In this document: one piece after another, positions 1 to 12,717 of the stretch | Layout of the letters: each line of letters starts with the position of its first letter | Position numbering within the stretch: the stretch's first letter is position 1 | Notes under the pieces: generated by a model | Database searches by the model: none | Seen by the model: only the letters and a program-made list of their open reading frames with translations | Told to the model about the DNA's origin: nothing | Origin: Pseudomonadota bacterium | GTDB taxonomy: Bacteria > Pseudomonadota > Gammaproteobacteria > Halothiobacillales > Halothiobacillaceae | NCBI GenBank assembly: GCA_021795795.1 | Contig: JAJYPA010000024.1 | Location: 1-37,597 of the forward strand | Length of the DNA stretch: 37,597 nucleotides | Direction: 5' to 3' | Made by a program: the position numbers and the translations under genes

Positions 1-55
1 TCACCCCCAGTCGGTCGACCTCTTGGTAACTCATCGTAATATGCTCCTCTGCCAT
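1..55 (-). CDS. Transposase N-terminus, partial (ISNCY-like)
   Basis: Only 18 residues are visible: MAEEHITMSYQEVDRLGV, running off the left edge. The phrase MSYQEVDRLGV resembles the start of ISNCY-family transposases, in which a helix-turn-helix follows. Two starts are possible: ATG at 55 behind a GGGAGGGG stretch, or ATG at 34 behind GAGGAG at good spacing (9 nt). The second has the better ribosome binding site and matches where the family usually begins. Function is inferred from a very short segment. Confidence 0.5.
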   Translation of the reverse strand, partial: MAEEHITMSYQEVDRLGV

Positions 56-110
56 CACCCCTCCCGAAATCAAAAGGGGACATTTTAGAATTGGACAAAG
101 GGGACATTAC
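1..110 (-). mobile_element. Terminal part of an insertion sequence (ISNCY-like)
   Basis: The first 55 bases encode, on the minus strand, the start of a transposase-like protein. Just upstream are two direct copies of GGGGACATT (76-84 and 100-108, 24 bp apart), a layout typical of the ends of this kind of IS, where short repeats bind transposase. The other end lies outside the window, so completeness is unknown, and the exact outer boundary (about 110) is an estimate. Family assignment is from memory of the protein start and the repeat motif. Confidence 0.55.
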
Positions 111-126
111 GGCTTTGGGCTAACAC

Positions 127-150
127 AGGCTGGCGTAAATTTGCCAGCCT
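127..150. other. Hairpin between the IS end and gltB
   Basis: AGGCTGGC (127-134) and GCCAGCCT (143-150) form a perfect 8-bp stem around an 8-nt AT-rich loop. No U-tract follows on either strand, so it is not an obvious intrinsic terminator. The 111-369 stretch has no convincing gene: the reading frame stays open upstream of gltB, but that extension is not conserved GltB sequence. Confidence 0.45.
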
Positions 151-316
151 CGTCTCATATCGTTAAAATTTGGCCCCATTTTGTCCGTGAAACACGGTAG
201 ATGCTATATTTCGATAGAAAGAAGAGCAACGGACGGATCCGGTGCTTTCACTTACCGGCCCTTCAGGCCTTTGCTTGATCCGCTGCACCGCCCGCCCCAA
301 GCTTGGGAGAGCACCC

Positions 317-344
317 TTGAACATGGGTTTCGGGTCTGTATTTT
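317..344 (+). promoter_or_regulatory. Candidate sigma-70 promoter of gltB
   Basis: TTGAAC (317-322) and TATTTT (339-344) are separated by 16 bp. A start point about 7 bases downstream would leave a leader of roughly 20 nt carrying the AGAAGAGG ribosome binding site. This is a pattern match only. Confidence 0.35.
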
Positions 345-369
345 AAGAATGAGAAGAGGTTATAGCCTG

Positions 370-3300
370 ATGAATCGCGCCCCAACCGCTGGTTTGTATC
401 ACCCGAGTTTCGAAAAGGACAACTGCGGTTTTGGCCTGATCGCCCATATGGACGACCAGCCCAGCCATACACTGGTATCCACCGCCATCGAAGCACTGGC
501 GCGCATGACGCATCGCGGCGGTATTTCTGCCGACGGCAAATCAGGCGACGGTTGCGGCATTCTGCTGAAAAAACCCGATGCCTTTTTCCGTGCACAGGCC
601 GATAAACTGGGGTTTGCGCTGGCCGATCAGTACGCCGTCGGCGTGGTCTTTGTCGGCCGTGATGCGTTATCTGCAAATACAGTCAAAGCCACATTGGGCG
701 AAACTCTCGCGGCACAGGGCCTGACGGTCGCCGGTTGGCGCGATGTGCCCGTCGATCCCTCCGTGCTCGGCACCATCTCTGAATCCAAGCGCCCGGATGT
801 ACTGCATGTTTTCGTCAATGCGTCGGCAAATCTGACCGCGCGCGAATTCGATACGCGTCTGTACATCGCCCGCCGCGTAGCCGAAAAACGTCTGGCCGAC
901 GATCCGGTGTTCTACATGCCATCGATGTCGGCTCAGGTGATTTCCTACAAGGGGCTGATGATGCCCGACGATCTCGCCGGTTTTTATCTCGACCTCAAGG
1001 ACAGCGCGCTCACCTCATCCCAGTGCGTCTTCCACCAGCGTTTCTCCACCAACACCTTCCCGGAATGGCGTTTGGCACAACCGTTCCGCTACCTGGCGCA
1101 CAACGGTGAAATCAACACCATTCGGGGCAACCGTAACTGGGCACTGGCCCGTTCGACCAAATTCGAAACGCCTCTGATTCCGGACATGAGCCTTGTCACC
1201 CCGCTGGTCAACACGACCGGCTCAGACTCCTCGTCCATGGACAACATGCTCGAAGCCCTGCTGGCCGGTGGCGTGGACATGCTGCGCGCCATGCGCATGA
1301 TCGTGCCGCCCGCCTGGCAGAATGTGGAGCACATGGATGCCGATCTGCGTGCGTTCTACGAATTCAACTCCATGCACCTCGAACCCTGGGATGGCCCGGC
1401 CGGTATCGTGATGACCGACGGCCAGACCGTCGCCTGCGCCATGGATCGTAACGGCCTGCGCCCAGCCCGCTGGGTCATCACCAAAGACCGTCACATCACG
1501 CTCGCCTCTGAGATCGGCGTCTGGGATTACGATCCCTCCGATGTCGTGAAAAAGGGACGTGTTCGCCCTGGCCAGATCGTCGCTGTCGACACGTCCAAAG
1601 GAGAATTGCTGGCACCTGAGGCCATCGACCACCTCATGAAAGGCCGCCAGCCCTACCGCGCCTGGCTCAAGGCCCATGCCATGCGGCTTGCCAGTGCGCT
1701 GGACGAAGGCCAACTCACCAGCCAGCCCTTCGATACCGACACATTGAACCAATACGAAAAAGAGTTCCTGCTCAGCTTCGAGGAACGCGATCAGATCATC
1801 CGCGTCATGGCGGAAGATGGCCAGGAAGCCATCGGCTCGATGGGTGACGATGCGCCGATGGCCGTCCTCTCACAGACCCAGCGCTCGCTTTATGATTATT
1901 TCCGCCAGCAATTCGCACAGGTGACCAACCCACCGATCGATCCGCTGCGCGAAGCCATCGTTATGTCGCTCGAAACGCTGATCGGGCGCGAACGCAACAT
2001 CTTCGCGGAAACACCCGAGCATGCGCATCGCCTGCAACTGGAAACGCCAATCTTGAGCGAAACCAAGTTCCAGGCACTGCTGGCGCAAACCGATCCGGAC
2101 TTTGCGTCTTGCCGCATCGACCTGAACTACCCGCTCAACGAAGGCCTGCAATCGGCCATTCGGCGGATCTGCGACGAAGCGGTCGCACAGGTTCGCACGG
2201 GCAAGGTCATTATCGTATTGTCCGATCGTGGCATCAGCGCCGATCGTCTGCCGATTCACGCCCTGCTGGCTACCGGTGCGATTCACCACCGCCTGATTCG
2301 TGAGGGTCTGCGCACCGATGCGAACCTTGTGATCGAAACAGCCACCGCGCGGGATCCACACCACTGTGCGGTTCTGTTGGGTTATGGTGCCACCGCTATT
2401 TATCCGTATCTCGCCTTCGAAGCCATCGAAAACATGCGGCAAACGAAGCAAATTTCGGCTGATACCAGCGAAAAACTCACCAGCAACTTCGTCAAGGGCA
2501 TGGGTAAGGGCCTCAAAAAAATCCTCTCCAAGATGGGGATTTCAACCGTGGCCAGCTATCGAGGCGCTCAGTTGTTCGAAATCATTGGTCTTGCGAGCGA
2601 AGTGGTCAACCTCTGCTTCAAGGACAGTACCAGCCGGATTGAAGGCGCCCGGTTTGTCGATCTCGAGGCCGACCAGAAAATCCTGCACCGTGAGGCCTCA
2701 CTCAAGAGCAAGCAGCCACGTCAGGGTGGCCTGCTCAAATATATTGACGGTGGCGAGTACCACGCCTACAACCCGGATGTGGTGCAAACCTTGCAACAGG
2801 CAGTCAACACCGGGAATTTCTCGCTGTGGCAGCAATATTCGGCCCATGTGAACCACCGCCCAATCGCCACCTTGCGTGACCTGTTCGATTTAGCACACGA
2901 TACCCAGCCGATCCCGATCGATGAGGTCGAATCACTCGAATCCATCATCCGCCGCTTCGACTCGGCGGGCATGAGCCTCGGTGCACTGTCGCCCGAGGCC
3001 CATGAAACGCTGGCAGAAGCCATGAACCGGCTGGGCGCCCGTTCCAATTCGGGGGAGGGCGGCGAAGATCCCGCGCGCTTCGGCACGGCCAAGATGAGCA
3101 AGATCAAGCAGATCGCCTCGGGGCGGTTTGGCGTCACCCCACATTACCTCGTCAATGCCGAAGTGCTGCAAATCAAGATTGCGCAAGGTGCCAAACCCGG
3201 CGAGGGTGGGCAGCTGCCCGGCCATAAAGTCGATGCGTTCATCGGACGCCTGCGCTATGCCCGTCCCGGCGTTGCACTGATCTCCCCACCGCCGCACCAC

Positions 3301-4830
3301 GACATTTACTCCATCGAAGATCTGGCCCAGCTGATTTTCGATTTGAAACAGATCAACCCCGAAGCCCTCGTTTCGGTCAAGCTCGTCTCCGAGCCGGGGG
3401 TAGGCACCATTGCCGCCGGTGTCGCCAAGGCCTACGCTGATCTGATCACGATTTCCGGCTACGACGGCGGTACCGGCGCCAGCCCGCTCACCTCGGTGAA
3501 ATATGCCGGTTCACCGTGGGAATTGGGGCTGGCAGAAGCGCATCAGACCCTGCGTGCCAACGATCTGCGCGACAAGGTTCGCCTGCAAACCGACGGCGGC
3601 CTGAAAACTGGCCTCGATGTGATCAAGGCTGCCATTCTGGGCGCTGAGAGTTTCGGTTTCGGCACCGGCCCGATGATCGCGCTGGGGTGCAAATACCTGC
3701 GCATCTGCCATCTCAACAACTGTGCGACCGGTGTAGCCACCCAAAACAAGGTCTTGCGCCTCGACCACTTCAAGGGCAACGTTGAGAAGGTCATGAACTA
3801 CTTCCGCTTTATCGCGATGGAAGTTCGTGAGCTGCTCGCGCAATTGGGTGTACGCTCAATCGATGAACTCATCAGCCGTACCGACCTCCTGAAGCAACGC
3901 AAACCGCAAACTGCAAAGCAGGCCAACCTCAATCTGGATGCACTGATTTCCGATGGCGGCCTGATTAGCGATGCCCCTGCATGCTGCGTATCACCGCACA
4001 ACGCGCCCCATGACCAAGGCGAACTGGCGGAAGAAATTGTTCGGCAGATTCTGCCCGCAATTGAAGCCAAAACCGGTGGTGAGTTCAATTTCAACATCAA
4101 GAACATCAATCGCTCCATTGGTGCCCGCGTCTCCGGCGAAATTGCCAAACGCTACGGCAACCTTGGCATGGTGGATGCCCCGATCCATCTCAAATTCACC
4201 GGTATCGCCGGCCAGAGCTTTGGTGTGTGGAACGCTGGTGGTTTGCACCTGACGCTCGAAGGCGATGCCAACGATTACGTTGGTAAAGGCATGGCCAGTG
4301 GTGAGATCGTAATTTACCCACCCAAAAACAGCACATTTACCGCCTTCGAAACGCCCATTATCGGCAACACCTGCCTGTACGGCGCCACGGGTGGGCAACT
4401 CTACGCCGCGGGCCAGGCGGGTGAGCGCTTCGCTGTTCGCAATTCCGGCGCCGTTGCCGTCATCGAAGGTTGCGGAGACCACGGTTGCGAATACATGACC
4501 GGTGGCATCGTTACCATTCTCGGCCGCACCGGCGTTAATTTCGGCGCGGGCATGACCGGCGGTTTTGCCTATATCTTAGATGAGGAAAATGATTTCGTTG
4601 ACCGCTACAACCATGAGCTGATCGACATCAATCGTCTGCAAGCGGCAGAACTGGAAAGTCATCGCCAGCACCTGCGCAGCACGCTAGAAACCCATCTGTC
4701 CAAAACCGGCAGCGCGCGGGCGGCAGAAATTCTGGAATACTTCGAACTATTCCTGCCGAAGTTCTGGCTCATCAAGCCCAAGGCAACCGACATTCACGAT
4801 TTGATGGCTACGCTGGTTAACGCAGCGTAA
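370..4830 (+). CDS. gltB: Glutamate synthase (NADPH) large subunit
   Basis: GltB transfers the amide nitrogen of glutamine to 2-oxoglutarate, giving two glutamates, and is the assimilatory partner of glutamine synthetase. The start at 370 follows AGAAGAGG and gives a 1486-residue protein, the normal family size; the open frame reaches back to 181, but those 63 residues are not GltB-like. Cys19 (in KDNCGFGL) is the N-terminal nucleophile exposed after removal of a short propeptide. The class-II amidotransferase domain fills about residues 19-400, a central linker follows, the FMN/2-oxoglutarate barrel lies at about 780-1180, and the GXGXG beta-helix is C-terminal. The 3Fe-4S cysteines are C1107, C1113 and C1118 (C-x5-C-x4-C). 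The small subunit gene gltD, usually adjacent, is absent: rdgB follows instead. A terminator closes the gene. Confidence 0.97.
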   Translation: MNRAPTAGLYHPSFEKDNCGFGLIAHMDDQPSHTLVSTAIEALARMTHRGGISADGKSGDGCGILLKKPDAFFRAQADKLGFALADQYAVGVVFVGRDALSANTVKATLGETLAAQGLTVAGWRDVPVDPSVLGTISESKRPDVLHVFVNASANLTAREFDTRLYIARRVAEKRLADDPVFYMPSMSAQVISYKGLMMPDDLAGFYLDLKDSALTSSQCVFHQRFSTNTFPEWRLAQPFRYLAHNGEINTIRGNRNWALARSTKFETPLIPDMSLVTPLVNTTGSDSSSMDNMLEALLAGGVDMLRAMRMIVPPAWQNVEHMDADLRAFYEFNSMHLEPWDGPAGIVMTDGQTVACAMDRNGLRPARWVITKDRHITLASEIGVWDYDPSDVVKKGRVRPGQIVAVDTSKGELLAPEAIDHLMKGRQPYRAWLKAHAMRLASALDEGQLTSQPFDTDTLNQYEKEFLLSFEERDQIIRVMAEDGQEAIGSMGDDAPMAVLSQTQRSLYDYFRQQFAQVTNPPIDPLREAIVMSLETLIGRERNIFAETPEHAHRLQLETPILSETKFQALLAQTDPDFASCRIDLNYPLNEGLQSAIRRICDEAVAQVRTGKVIIVLSDRGISADRLPIHALLATGAIHHRLIREGLRTDANLVIETATARDPHHCAVLLGYGATAIYPYLAFEAIENMRQTKQISADTSEKLTSNFVKGMGKGLKKILSKMGISTVASYRGAQLFEIIGLASEVVNLCFKDSTSRIEGARFVDLEADQKILHREASLKSKQPRQGGLLKYIDGGEYHAYNPDVVQTLQQAVNTGNFSLWQQYSAHVNHRPIATLRDLFDLAHDTQPIPIDEVESLESIIRRFDSAGMSLGALSPEAHETLAEAMNRLGARSNSGEGGEDPARFGTAKMSKIKQIASGRFGVTPHYLVNAEVLQIKIAQGAKPGEGGQLPGHKVDAFIGRLRYARPGVALISPPPHHDIYSIEDLAQLIFDLKQINPEALVSVKLVSEPGVGTIAAGVAKAYADLITISGYDGGTGASPLTSVKYAGSPWELGLAEAHQTLRANDLRDKVRLQTDGGLKTGLDVIKAAILGAESFGFGTGPMIALGCKYLRICHLNNCATGVATQNKVLRLDHFKGNVEKVMNYFRFIAMEVRELLAQLGVRSIDELISRTDLLKQRKPQTAKQANLNLDALISDGGLISDAPACCVSPHNAPHDQGELAEEIVRQILPAIEAKTGGEFNFNIKNINRSIGARVSGEIAKRYGNLGMVDAPIHLKFTGIAGQSFGVWNAGGLHLTLEGDANDYVGKGMASGEIVIYPPKNSTFTAFETPIIGNTCLYGATGGQLYAAGQAGERFAVRNSGAVAVIEGCGDHGCEYMTGGIVTILGRTGVNFGAGMTGGFAYILDEENDFVDRYNHELIDINRLQAAELESHRQHLRSTLETHLSKTGSARAAEILEYFELFLPKFWLIKPKATDIHDLMATLVNAA

Positions 4831-4854
4831 CCTCCTTCTCAGTGTGCACAAGAT

Positions 4855-4882
4855 AAAGCCCCGACAATCTCGGGGCTTTTTT
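4855..4882 (+). terminator. Rho-independent terminator of gltB
   Basis: AGCCCCGA (4857-4864) pairs with TCGGGGCT (4870-4877) around a 5-nt loop, followed by a run of T to 4882. It lies 24 bases after the gltB stop, so gltB appears to be monocistronic. Confidence 0.9.
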
Positions 4883-5082
4883 GTCCCCTATAGAAAGGAC
4901 GGCCACGCATACCTTACTGGGCTAAAAATGCTGGGATTACCAAGTGCGTCCGACTTATTTCGATGCTGCCCATAAGCAGGCGCACTATTTCTCTCTCCTG
5001 CGTTTTCGACCAAAGCCAGTGCCTCCGGTCGTTTTCACCTATAATTGCGGCTGTTTTATCCGTTTCTAGCAAGCAGGAACCT

Positions 5083-5709
5083 ATGACAACGACGCTGGTT
5101 ATCGCCACGCACAATCTGGGCAAGTTACGTGAATTCGAAGCCATGCGAACAGCCATGATTCCGGATTTCCCGGCCTTGGCCGATATTGCGTTCGCTCCGC
5201 TCGGGGACTGGGGTGGCGAACCGCCAGAGGAAAATGGCGATACCTTTCTGGCAAATGCGCTGATCAAGGCGCGTGCGGCCACGGCGTTGACCGGATTACC
5301 CGTAATTGCCGATGATTCTGGTCTTGAGGTTACGGCTCTGGGTGGGGCACCCGGTATTTATTCGGCCCGTTATGCCGGCCCTGAAGCTGACGATGCCGCC
5401 AACAACACGCGGTTGCTGAACGAACTGGTGAAATATCCGCAAGCGGATCGAACCGCTCGCTTCGTGTGCGCGCTGGCCATGCTGCGCTCGGCCGAAGACG
5501 CGGCCCCGATGACAGCCGAGGGATTCTGGCCCGGTGAAATTCTGGATGCGCCCCGAGGAACGGAAGGATTTGGTTACGATCCGCTGTTTTATGTGCCCGA
5601 ACACAACTGTGCGGCGGCCGAACTGTCGTCGGGAATCAAAAACCGTATCAGCCATCGCGCCCGTGCACTGACCGATCTCATGCGGCAACTGGGAAATACA
5701 CGCTTCTAA
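5083..5709 (+). CDS. rdgB: XTP/dITP diphosphatase (Ham1/RdgB)
   Basis: RdgB hydrolyses non-canonical purine triphosphates (dITP, XTP) to monophosphates and keeps them out of DNA and RNA. The start at 5083 follows CAGGAAC and gives 208 residues, close to the usual 197-200. The family signature is present: the N-terminal nucleotide-binding T-x-x-N-x-x-K (THNLGK, residues 9-14), the catalytic/metal region DDSGLEVTALGG, and the C-terminal ISHRARAL. The frame is open further upstream to 4963, but that sequence is not conserved. The stop overlaps the hemW start by one base (TAATG), the same pairing found in many gammaproteobacteria (yggV-yggW), so the two genes are translationally coupled. Confidence 0.96.
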   Translation: MTTTLVIATHNLGKLREFEAMRTAMIPDFPALADIAFAPLGDWGGEPPEENGDTFLANALIKARAATALTGLPVIADDSGLEVTALGGAPGIYSARYAGPEADDAANNTRLLNELVKYPQADRTARFVCALAMLRSAEDAAPMTAEGFWPGEILDAPRGTEGFGYDPLFYVPEHNCAAAELSSGIKNRISHRARALTDLMRQLGNTRF

Positions 5710-6875
5710 TGCAACTGCTGCAATTCACCGAAAATCCGCCGCTGGCGCTCTATGTCCACCTGCCCTGGTGCGTGGAAAAATGCCCTTACTGTGACTTCAA
5801 TTCGCATGGACTCAAAGGGAACGCCGTACCGGAACGCGATTACATAGATGCCCTGTTGCGCGATTTGGAACGTGAGCTGCCGCTGATCTGGGGGCGTCCG
5901 ATCGAAACCATGTTCATGGGCGGTGGAACGCCGAGTCTGTTCAGCCCGGAAGCGATTGATCGCTTGATGTCCGGCTTGCGTGCGCTGCTCGATTTGCGTT
6001 TTTGCCGTGAAATGACCATGGAAGTCAATCCGGGCACGGAGATGGCCGGGCATCTGGCCGATTACCGCGCCATTGGCATCACGCGCGTCTCCATCGGCGT
6101 TCAGAGTTTCAATGAACGGCACCTGAAAAAGCTGGGACGCATTCATGATGCCAAGGCCGCCTTCCGTGCCATCGAGGCCGCCCATGATGCCGGGTTCGAC
6201 AGTTTCAATATCGATCTGATGCATGGCCTGCCGGAACAATCGGCCGAGGAAGCATTAGCGGATCTGCACACCGCCATCAGTTTGCAGCCGCCGCATCTGT
6301 CCTGGTACCAACTTACACTGGAACCGAACACGCCGTTCGCGGCCCACCCGCCCGTTCTCCCCGATGACGAGACCATGGATCGAATGCAGGCGCAGGGTTT
6401 GGCCGCCCTGCATGAGGCGGGGTTAGTTCAGTATGAAGTGTCCGCCTACGCACGCGACAACCATCAATGCCAGCACAACCGCAACTACTGGGAATTTGGC
6501 GATTATCTGGGCATCGGCGCGGGCGCGCACGGCAAGATCACGCTGGCCGCTGAAAACCGCATCGAGCGCCGGGAGCGTGTGCGCCATCCGAATGAATACC
6601 TGACCAAAGCAGGCACGGAGCAAGCCATCACCGCCCACAGCATTCCGGCCGATGAGCTGCCGTTTGAATTCATGCTCAATGCGCTGCGCCTGACCGATGG
6701 CTTTGATGTACCGCTGTTTGCGGCACGTACCGGCTTACCCATCAAGGTCATCAGCGATACGCTGCACCAACTCGAAAAAGAAGAGCTGATTAGCTGGGAC
6801 ATCACCCGCATCGCCCCGACGCCACGCGGCACACGCTATTTGAACGATGTGCTGCTGCGCTTCCTGCCTGACTGA
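5709..6875 (+). CDS. hemW: Radical SAM heme chaperone HemW
   Basis: HemW is a radical-SAM family protein related to coproporphyrinogen dehydrogenase HemN but acting as a heme-binding chaperone. At 388 residues it has normal length. The 4Fe-4S/SAM motif C-x3-C-x2-C is at C21, C25 and C28 (CVEKCPYC), followed by DFNSHG; GGGTPSLF and the EVNPGT strand are typical of the barrel. The C-terminal HemN_C region (about 290-388) is present. The gene starts on the last base of the rdgB stop. It converges on glmU with only 18 bp between the stops and no clear intrinsic terminator there. Older annotations of this family as oxygen-independent coproporphyrinogen oxidase are probably wrong. Confidence 0.95.
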   Translation: MQLLQFTENPPLALYVHLPWCVEKCPYCDFNSHGLKGNAVPERDYIDALLRDLERELPLIWGRPIETMFMGGGTPSLFSPEAIDRLMSGLRALLDLRFCREMTMEVNPGTEMAGHLADYRAIGITRVSIGVQSFNERHLKKLGRIHDAKAAFRAIEAAHDAGFDSFNIDLMHGLPEQSAEEALADLHTAISLQPPHLSWYQLTLEPNTPFAAHPPVLPDDETMDRMQAQGLAALHEAGLVQYEVSAYARDNHQCQHNRNYWEFGDYLGIGAGAHGKITLAAENRIERRERVRHPNEYLTKAGTEQAITAHSIPADELPFEFMLNALRLTDGFDVPLFAARTGLPIKVISDTLHQLEKEELISWDITRIAPTPRGTRYLNDVLLRFLPD

Positions 6876-6893
6876 CCAATCTACGCTAAGACT

Positions 6894-8282
6894 TTATTCG
6901 GCCTTGGGTTTCTTCCTGGGGCGCTGCCAGCCGCTCTTCATCACCTGGCGGGATCGCGCCACGGCAAGATGGCCCGACGGCACATCCTGAGTGATGGTTG
7001 AACCCGCGCCGACGGTGGCCTCATCGCCCAAATGAACCGGGGCGACAAGCTGGCTACTGGAGCCGACGAATACATGATTCCCTATAACCGTTTGATGCTT
7101 ATTGGCCCCATCGTAGTTACAGGTGATGGTGCCCGCGCCGATATTGCAGTCCGCACCCATCACGGTATCGCCGATATATGAGAGGTGGTTGACTTTGGAA
7201 CCGGCTCCGATGCGGCTGGCTTTGACTTCAACGAAGTTACCGATCTTGCTGTGTTCCGCCAATTCGGCGCCGGGCCGAAGTCGTGCATAGGGGCCGACCT
7301 CAACGCCTTCACCCAGAGTCGCACCCTCCAGATGGCTGAAGGCACGAACACGTACCCCGTTGCCCAAGGTGACATTGCGCAATATGCAATTGGGTTCGAT
7401 GACGACGTTGTCGCCCATGCGCACCTGCCCATCGAAGACGACATTGATATCGATCTGGCAGTCCATGCCACAGATGACTTCGCCACGGATATCAATCCGT
7501 GCAGGATCGACAATCGTCGTCCCCGACATGGCCAGTGCCTGCGCTTGACGAAGCTGCCAGGCGCGCTCCATTTGAGCCAGCGCCCAACGGTCATTCACGC
7601 CCGCGACCCGCAACGGATCGGGAGCAAGGTGGGTTGCGATGGATTTTCCCTCTTCTGCTGCCATTTGCACGATATCGGTCAGGTAGAGTTCGCCCTGAGC
7701 ATTGTGTGGTTGAAGCTTCGGCAACCATGTGCGCAAGGCACCCAGGCTGGCGACCAGCATGCCGGTATTGATCTCGGTGATTTTCTTTTCGTCTGCACTG
7801 GCATCGCGTTCTTCACGGATGGCGATCATGCGATGTTCGTGATCACGGATAATCCGACCGTAGCCACCGGGATTATCCAGTTCTGTGGTCAGCACCGCGA
7901 GGTCAGCGGAGCGGGCGGAACTCAGAAGAGACGAAAGCACTTCGGCATCAAGCAAAGGGACATCACCGTACAACACCAAGACGCGATCTTCGGGCTGACC
8001 CTGAATATCCGCAACCGCATGGGCCACCGCATGCCCCGTGCCATGTTGTTCTGTCTGATCCACCCAGGAAACGTCCGGGCGCGAACAGTGCTGGCGAATC
8101 TGGTCTGCACCATAGCCGATCACAACACGCAATGACGCAGGTTTCAATGATTCGGCTACATCGAGCACACGATCCAGCATCGACCGGCCGGCCAACGGGT
8201 GCAGAACCTTGGGCTTGGCGGACCGCATACGTGTGCCCTTTCCAGCCGCCAGAACAACGATGTGCAGGGATTGGGTAGTCAT
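6894..8282 (-). CDS. glmU: Bifunctional GlmU: GlcNAc-1-P uridyltransferase / GlcN-1-P acetyltransferase
   Basis: GlmU makes UDP-GlcNAc in the cytoplasm for peptidoglycan and lipopolysaccharide. The N-terminal half has the pyrophosphorylase signature LAAGKGTRMRSAKPK (residues 11-25); the C-terminal half is a left-handed beta-helix of hexapeptide repeats with the acetyltransferase segments (SHLEGA, NFVEVK, NYDG). The start at 8282 is preceded by GAGGTG at good spacing and gives 462 residues; the frame extends upstream to 8348, but only into the atp terminator region. It is the last gene of the mnmG-to-glmU block, separated from atpC by a strong terminator, so it needs read-through or its own promoter. 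glmS, a frequent neighbour, is not here. Confidence 0.97.
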   Translation of the reverse strand: MTTQSLHIVVLAAGKGTRMRSAKPKVLHPLAGRSMLDRVLDVAESLKPASLRVVIGYGADQIRQHCSRPDVSWVDQTEQHGTGHAVAHAVADIQGQPEDRVLVLYGDVPLLDAEVLSSLLSSARSADLAVLTTELDNPGGYGRIIRDHEHRMIAIREERDASADEKKITEINTGMLVASLGALRTWLPKLQPHNAQGELYLTDIVQMAAEEGKSIATHLAPDPLRVAGVNDRWALAQMERAWQLRQAQALAMSGTTIVDPARIDIRGEVICGMDCQIDINVVFDGQVRMGDNVVIEPNCILRNVTLGNGVRVRAFSHLEGATLGEGVEVGPYARLRPGAELAEHSKIGNFVEVKASRIGAGSKVNHLSYIGDTVMGADCNIGAGTITCNYDGANKHQTVIGNHVFVGSSSQLVAPVHLGDEATVGAGSTITQDVPSGHLAVARSRQVMKSGWQRPRKKPKAE

Positions 8283-8305
8283 AAACACCTCAACAAAGGG
8301 AAGCG

Positions 8306-8343
8306 AAAAAAAAAGGAGCCAAGACGAATGTCCGGGCTCCTTT
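8306..8343 (-). terminator. Rho-independent terminator of the atp operon
   Basis: On the minus strand AAAGGAGCC pairs with GGCTCCTTT (plus-strand 8335-8343 with 8312-8320) across a 14-nt loop, followed by a run of nine or more T. It lies 60 bases after the atpC stop and its T-run sits directly before the glmU leader. Confidence 0.92.
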
Positions 8344-8402
8344 ATCAAATTGCGAATTATTTACGGGGCTTCCGCACGAGATTCACAATGAGCAATTGGT
8401 CG

Positions 8403-8849
8403 TTAGTGACGTCCGCTGCCCAAGCCTCGCATGGAACGCACCCATTTGAGTCGTTCCGATGCTTCGATCATGATCGACTGCGCAGACGTGAAGTCAAGTT
8501 GACCACGCTGCTCATAATCATGAATATACTCGGCTTCTTCCGCCAGCTTCGCCTCCAGCTCGGCCGCGTCGATACCGTGCGCATCGGCTTCCGTCAGTGC
8601 CCAGTCAGCAATGATGCTGACCACCATCGGCTGAACTTCGAGCACACCGAAGCCGACAAAATAACGCGCAATGCTGCCATCGGGTTGATGGACGCGAACC
8701 TCGCCAGGACGAAGAATGGACAACGTCTGTGTATGCAGGGGCGTAATACCCATTTCACCCGCCTCAGTCGGAATGGACACAAACGTGGCCTCGCCGCTGA
8801 AAATAGGCTTCTCCATACTCACGATGTCAACACGAATGGTCATAGCCAT
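8403..8849 (-). CDS. atpC: F1 ATP synthase subunit epsilon
   Basis: The epsilon subunit is part of the central rotor stalk with gamma and inhibits ATP hydrolysis. It has 148 residues, slightly longer than E. coli (139). The N-terminal beta-barrel begins MAMTIRVDIVSMEKPIFSGE and the C-terminal part is a helical hairpin (AELEAKLAEEAEY). The start at 8849 has a strong GGAGGAGA ribosome binding site. Last gene of the atp operon, 14 bp after atpD. Confidence 0.95.
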   Translation of the reverse strand: MAMTIRVDIVSMEKPIFSGEATFVSIPTEAGEMGITPLHTQTLSILRPGEVRVHQPDGSIARYFVGFGVLEVQPMVVSIIADWALTEADAHGIDAAELEAKLAEEAEYIHDYEQRGQLDFTSAQSIMIEASERLKWVRSMRGLGSGRH

Positions 8850-8863
8850 ATCGTCTCCTCCAA

Positions 8864-11154
<2,291 letters not shown>

Positions 11155-11169
11155 GACATCGCCCCCTGA

Positions 11170-12708
11170 TTAATAAACGCCCTTCGCCTTGAAGGTTTCG
11201 ATCACTTGCTTCAATTGAGCCGCAATTTCATCACTGAAATTACCGTTGTCCCCAATTTTCTCGGCCAAATCTTTGGCATTGGTGGCCGCGTAGTCGTGCA
11301 GGGCAGTTTCGAAGTCGTTGATTTTATCGACCGGGATATCGTCCAGGTAACCTTCGTTCGCTGCAGTCAAAGACAGAGACATTTCAGTAACCGACAAAGG
11401 TTTGAACTGCTTCTGCTTCATCAACTCGGTTACGCGCTTGCCGCGTTCGAGCTGCTTGCGGGTAACTTCGTCGAGATCGGATGCAAACTGCGAGAACGCC
11501 GCCAACTCACGATACTGCGCCAAGTCGGTACGAATACCACCGGCCAATTTCTTGACAGCCTTGGTTTGCGCTGCACCACCAACCCGCGATACAGAAATAC
11601 CTGGGTTGATTGCAGGACGAATGCCCGAGTTGAACAGATCGGTTTCCAGGAAGATCTGACCGTCGGTGATTGAGATCACGTTGGTCGGTACGAACGCGGA
11701 CACGTCACCACCCTGGGTTTCGATGATCGGCAGCGCGGTCAATGAACCGGTTTGTCCAGTCACTTCACCTTTGGTGAACTCGGCAACGTAGTCGGCATTC
11801 ACGCGGGATGCGCGCTCAAGCAGACGTGAGTGCAGATAGAACACGTCACCCGGATAGGCTTCACGACCTGGTGGACGACGCAGCAGCAGGGAAATCTGAC
11901 GATAAGCCCATGCTTGCTTGGTCAGATCGTCATATACGATCAGTGAATCCATACCGCGATCGCGGAAGTATTCGCCCATGGTGCAACCGGCATAAGCAGC
12001 CAGATACTGCATGGCCGCAGGATCGGATGCTGTTGCCGCAACGACGATGGTGTATTCCAGCGCGCCGTATTCTTCGAGCTTGCGCACAACGTTCGCTATT
12101 GAAGAAGCTTTCTGGCCAATCGCCACGTAAACGCAGAATACGCCTTTGCCTTTCTGGTTGATGATGGCGTCGATCGCAACGGCAGTCTTACCGGTCTGGC
12201 GGTCGCCGATAATCAACTCGCGCTGGCCGCGACCGATGGGGACCATGGCGTCCAGCGCCTTGATACCGGTCAACAGCGGCTGGTCAACGCTTTGCCGCTC
12301 AATAACGCCCGGTGCGATTTTCTCGATGGGCGCGGTCATCTTCGCATTGATATCGCCTTTGCCATCGATGGGTTGGCCCAGGGTGTTCACCACACGGCCC
12401 AACAGCTCTTTACCTACCGGCACTTCGAGAATGCGTTGGGTGCATTTGACCTGATCACCTTCGCTCAACTGGTCGTAGCCACCCAGAACAATGGCACCAA
12501 CTGAATCGCGCTCAAGGTTCATCGCAACGGCAAAGCCGCCGCCCGGCAACTCGATCATTTCACCGAGCATCACGTCGTTGAGGCCGTGAATTCGCAGGAT
12601 ACCGTCGCTGACAGAAACGATGGTGCCTACAGTTTGCGCATCCGCACTTTGATCAAAGTTCTCAATGCGTTGCTTAATCAGACTACTAATTTCAGAGGGA
12701 TTGATCAT
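11170..12708 (-). CDS. atpA: F1 ATP synthase subunit alpha
   Basis: Alpha carries the non-catalytic nucleotide sites of F1. It has 512 residues with P-loop GDRQTGKT at 168-175 and the C-terminal block [29 protein letters not shown], which includes the arginine finger. The start [18 protein letters not shown] is standard. It is 9 bp after atpH and 15 bp before atpG. Confidence 0.98.
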   Translation of the reverse strand: MINPSEISSLIKQRIENFDQSADAQTVGTIVSVSDGILRIHGLNDVMLGEMIELPGGGFAVAMNLERDSVGAIVLGGYDQLSEGDQVKCTQRILEVPVGKELLGRVVNTLGQPIDGKGDINAKMTAPIEKIAPGVIERQSVDQPLLTGIKALDAMVPIGRGQRELIIGDRQTGKTAVAIDAIINQKGKGVFCVYVAIGQKASSIANVVRKLEEYGALEYTIVVAATASDPAAMQYLAAYAGCTMGEYFRDRGMDSLIVYDDLTKQAWAYRQISLLLRRPPGREAYPGDVFYLHSRLLERASRVNADYVAEFTKGEVTGQTGSLTALPIIETQGGDVSAFVPTNVISITDGQIFLETDLFNSGIRPAINPGISVSRVGGAAQTKAVKKLAGGIRTDLAQYRELAAFSQFASDLDEVTRKQLERGKRVTELMKQKQFKPLSVTEMSLSLTAANEGYLDDIPVDKINDFETALHDYAATNAKDLAEKIGDNGNFSDEIAAQLKQVIETFKAKGVY

Positions 12709-12717
12709 ATGATCTCC

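Noticed and set aside
187..196. Possible parS half-site (CGTGAAACA) near gltB
   Set aside because: Only 12 of 16 positions match TGTTTCACGTGAAACA and one arm is absent.
181..369. Long N-terminal extension of gltB
   Set aside because: The extra 63 residues do not look like GltB, and the ATG at 370 has a ribosome binding site and gives the normal propeptide and Cys19.
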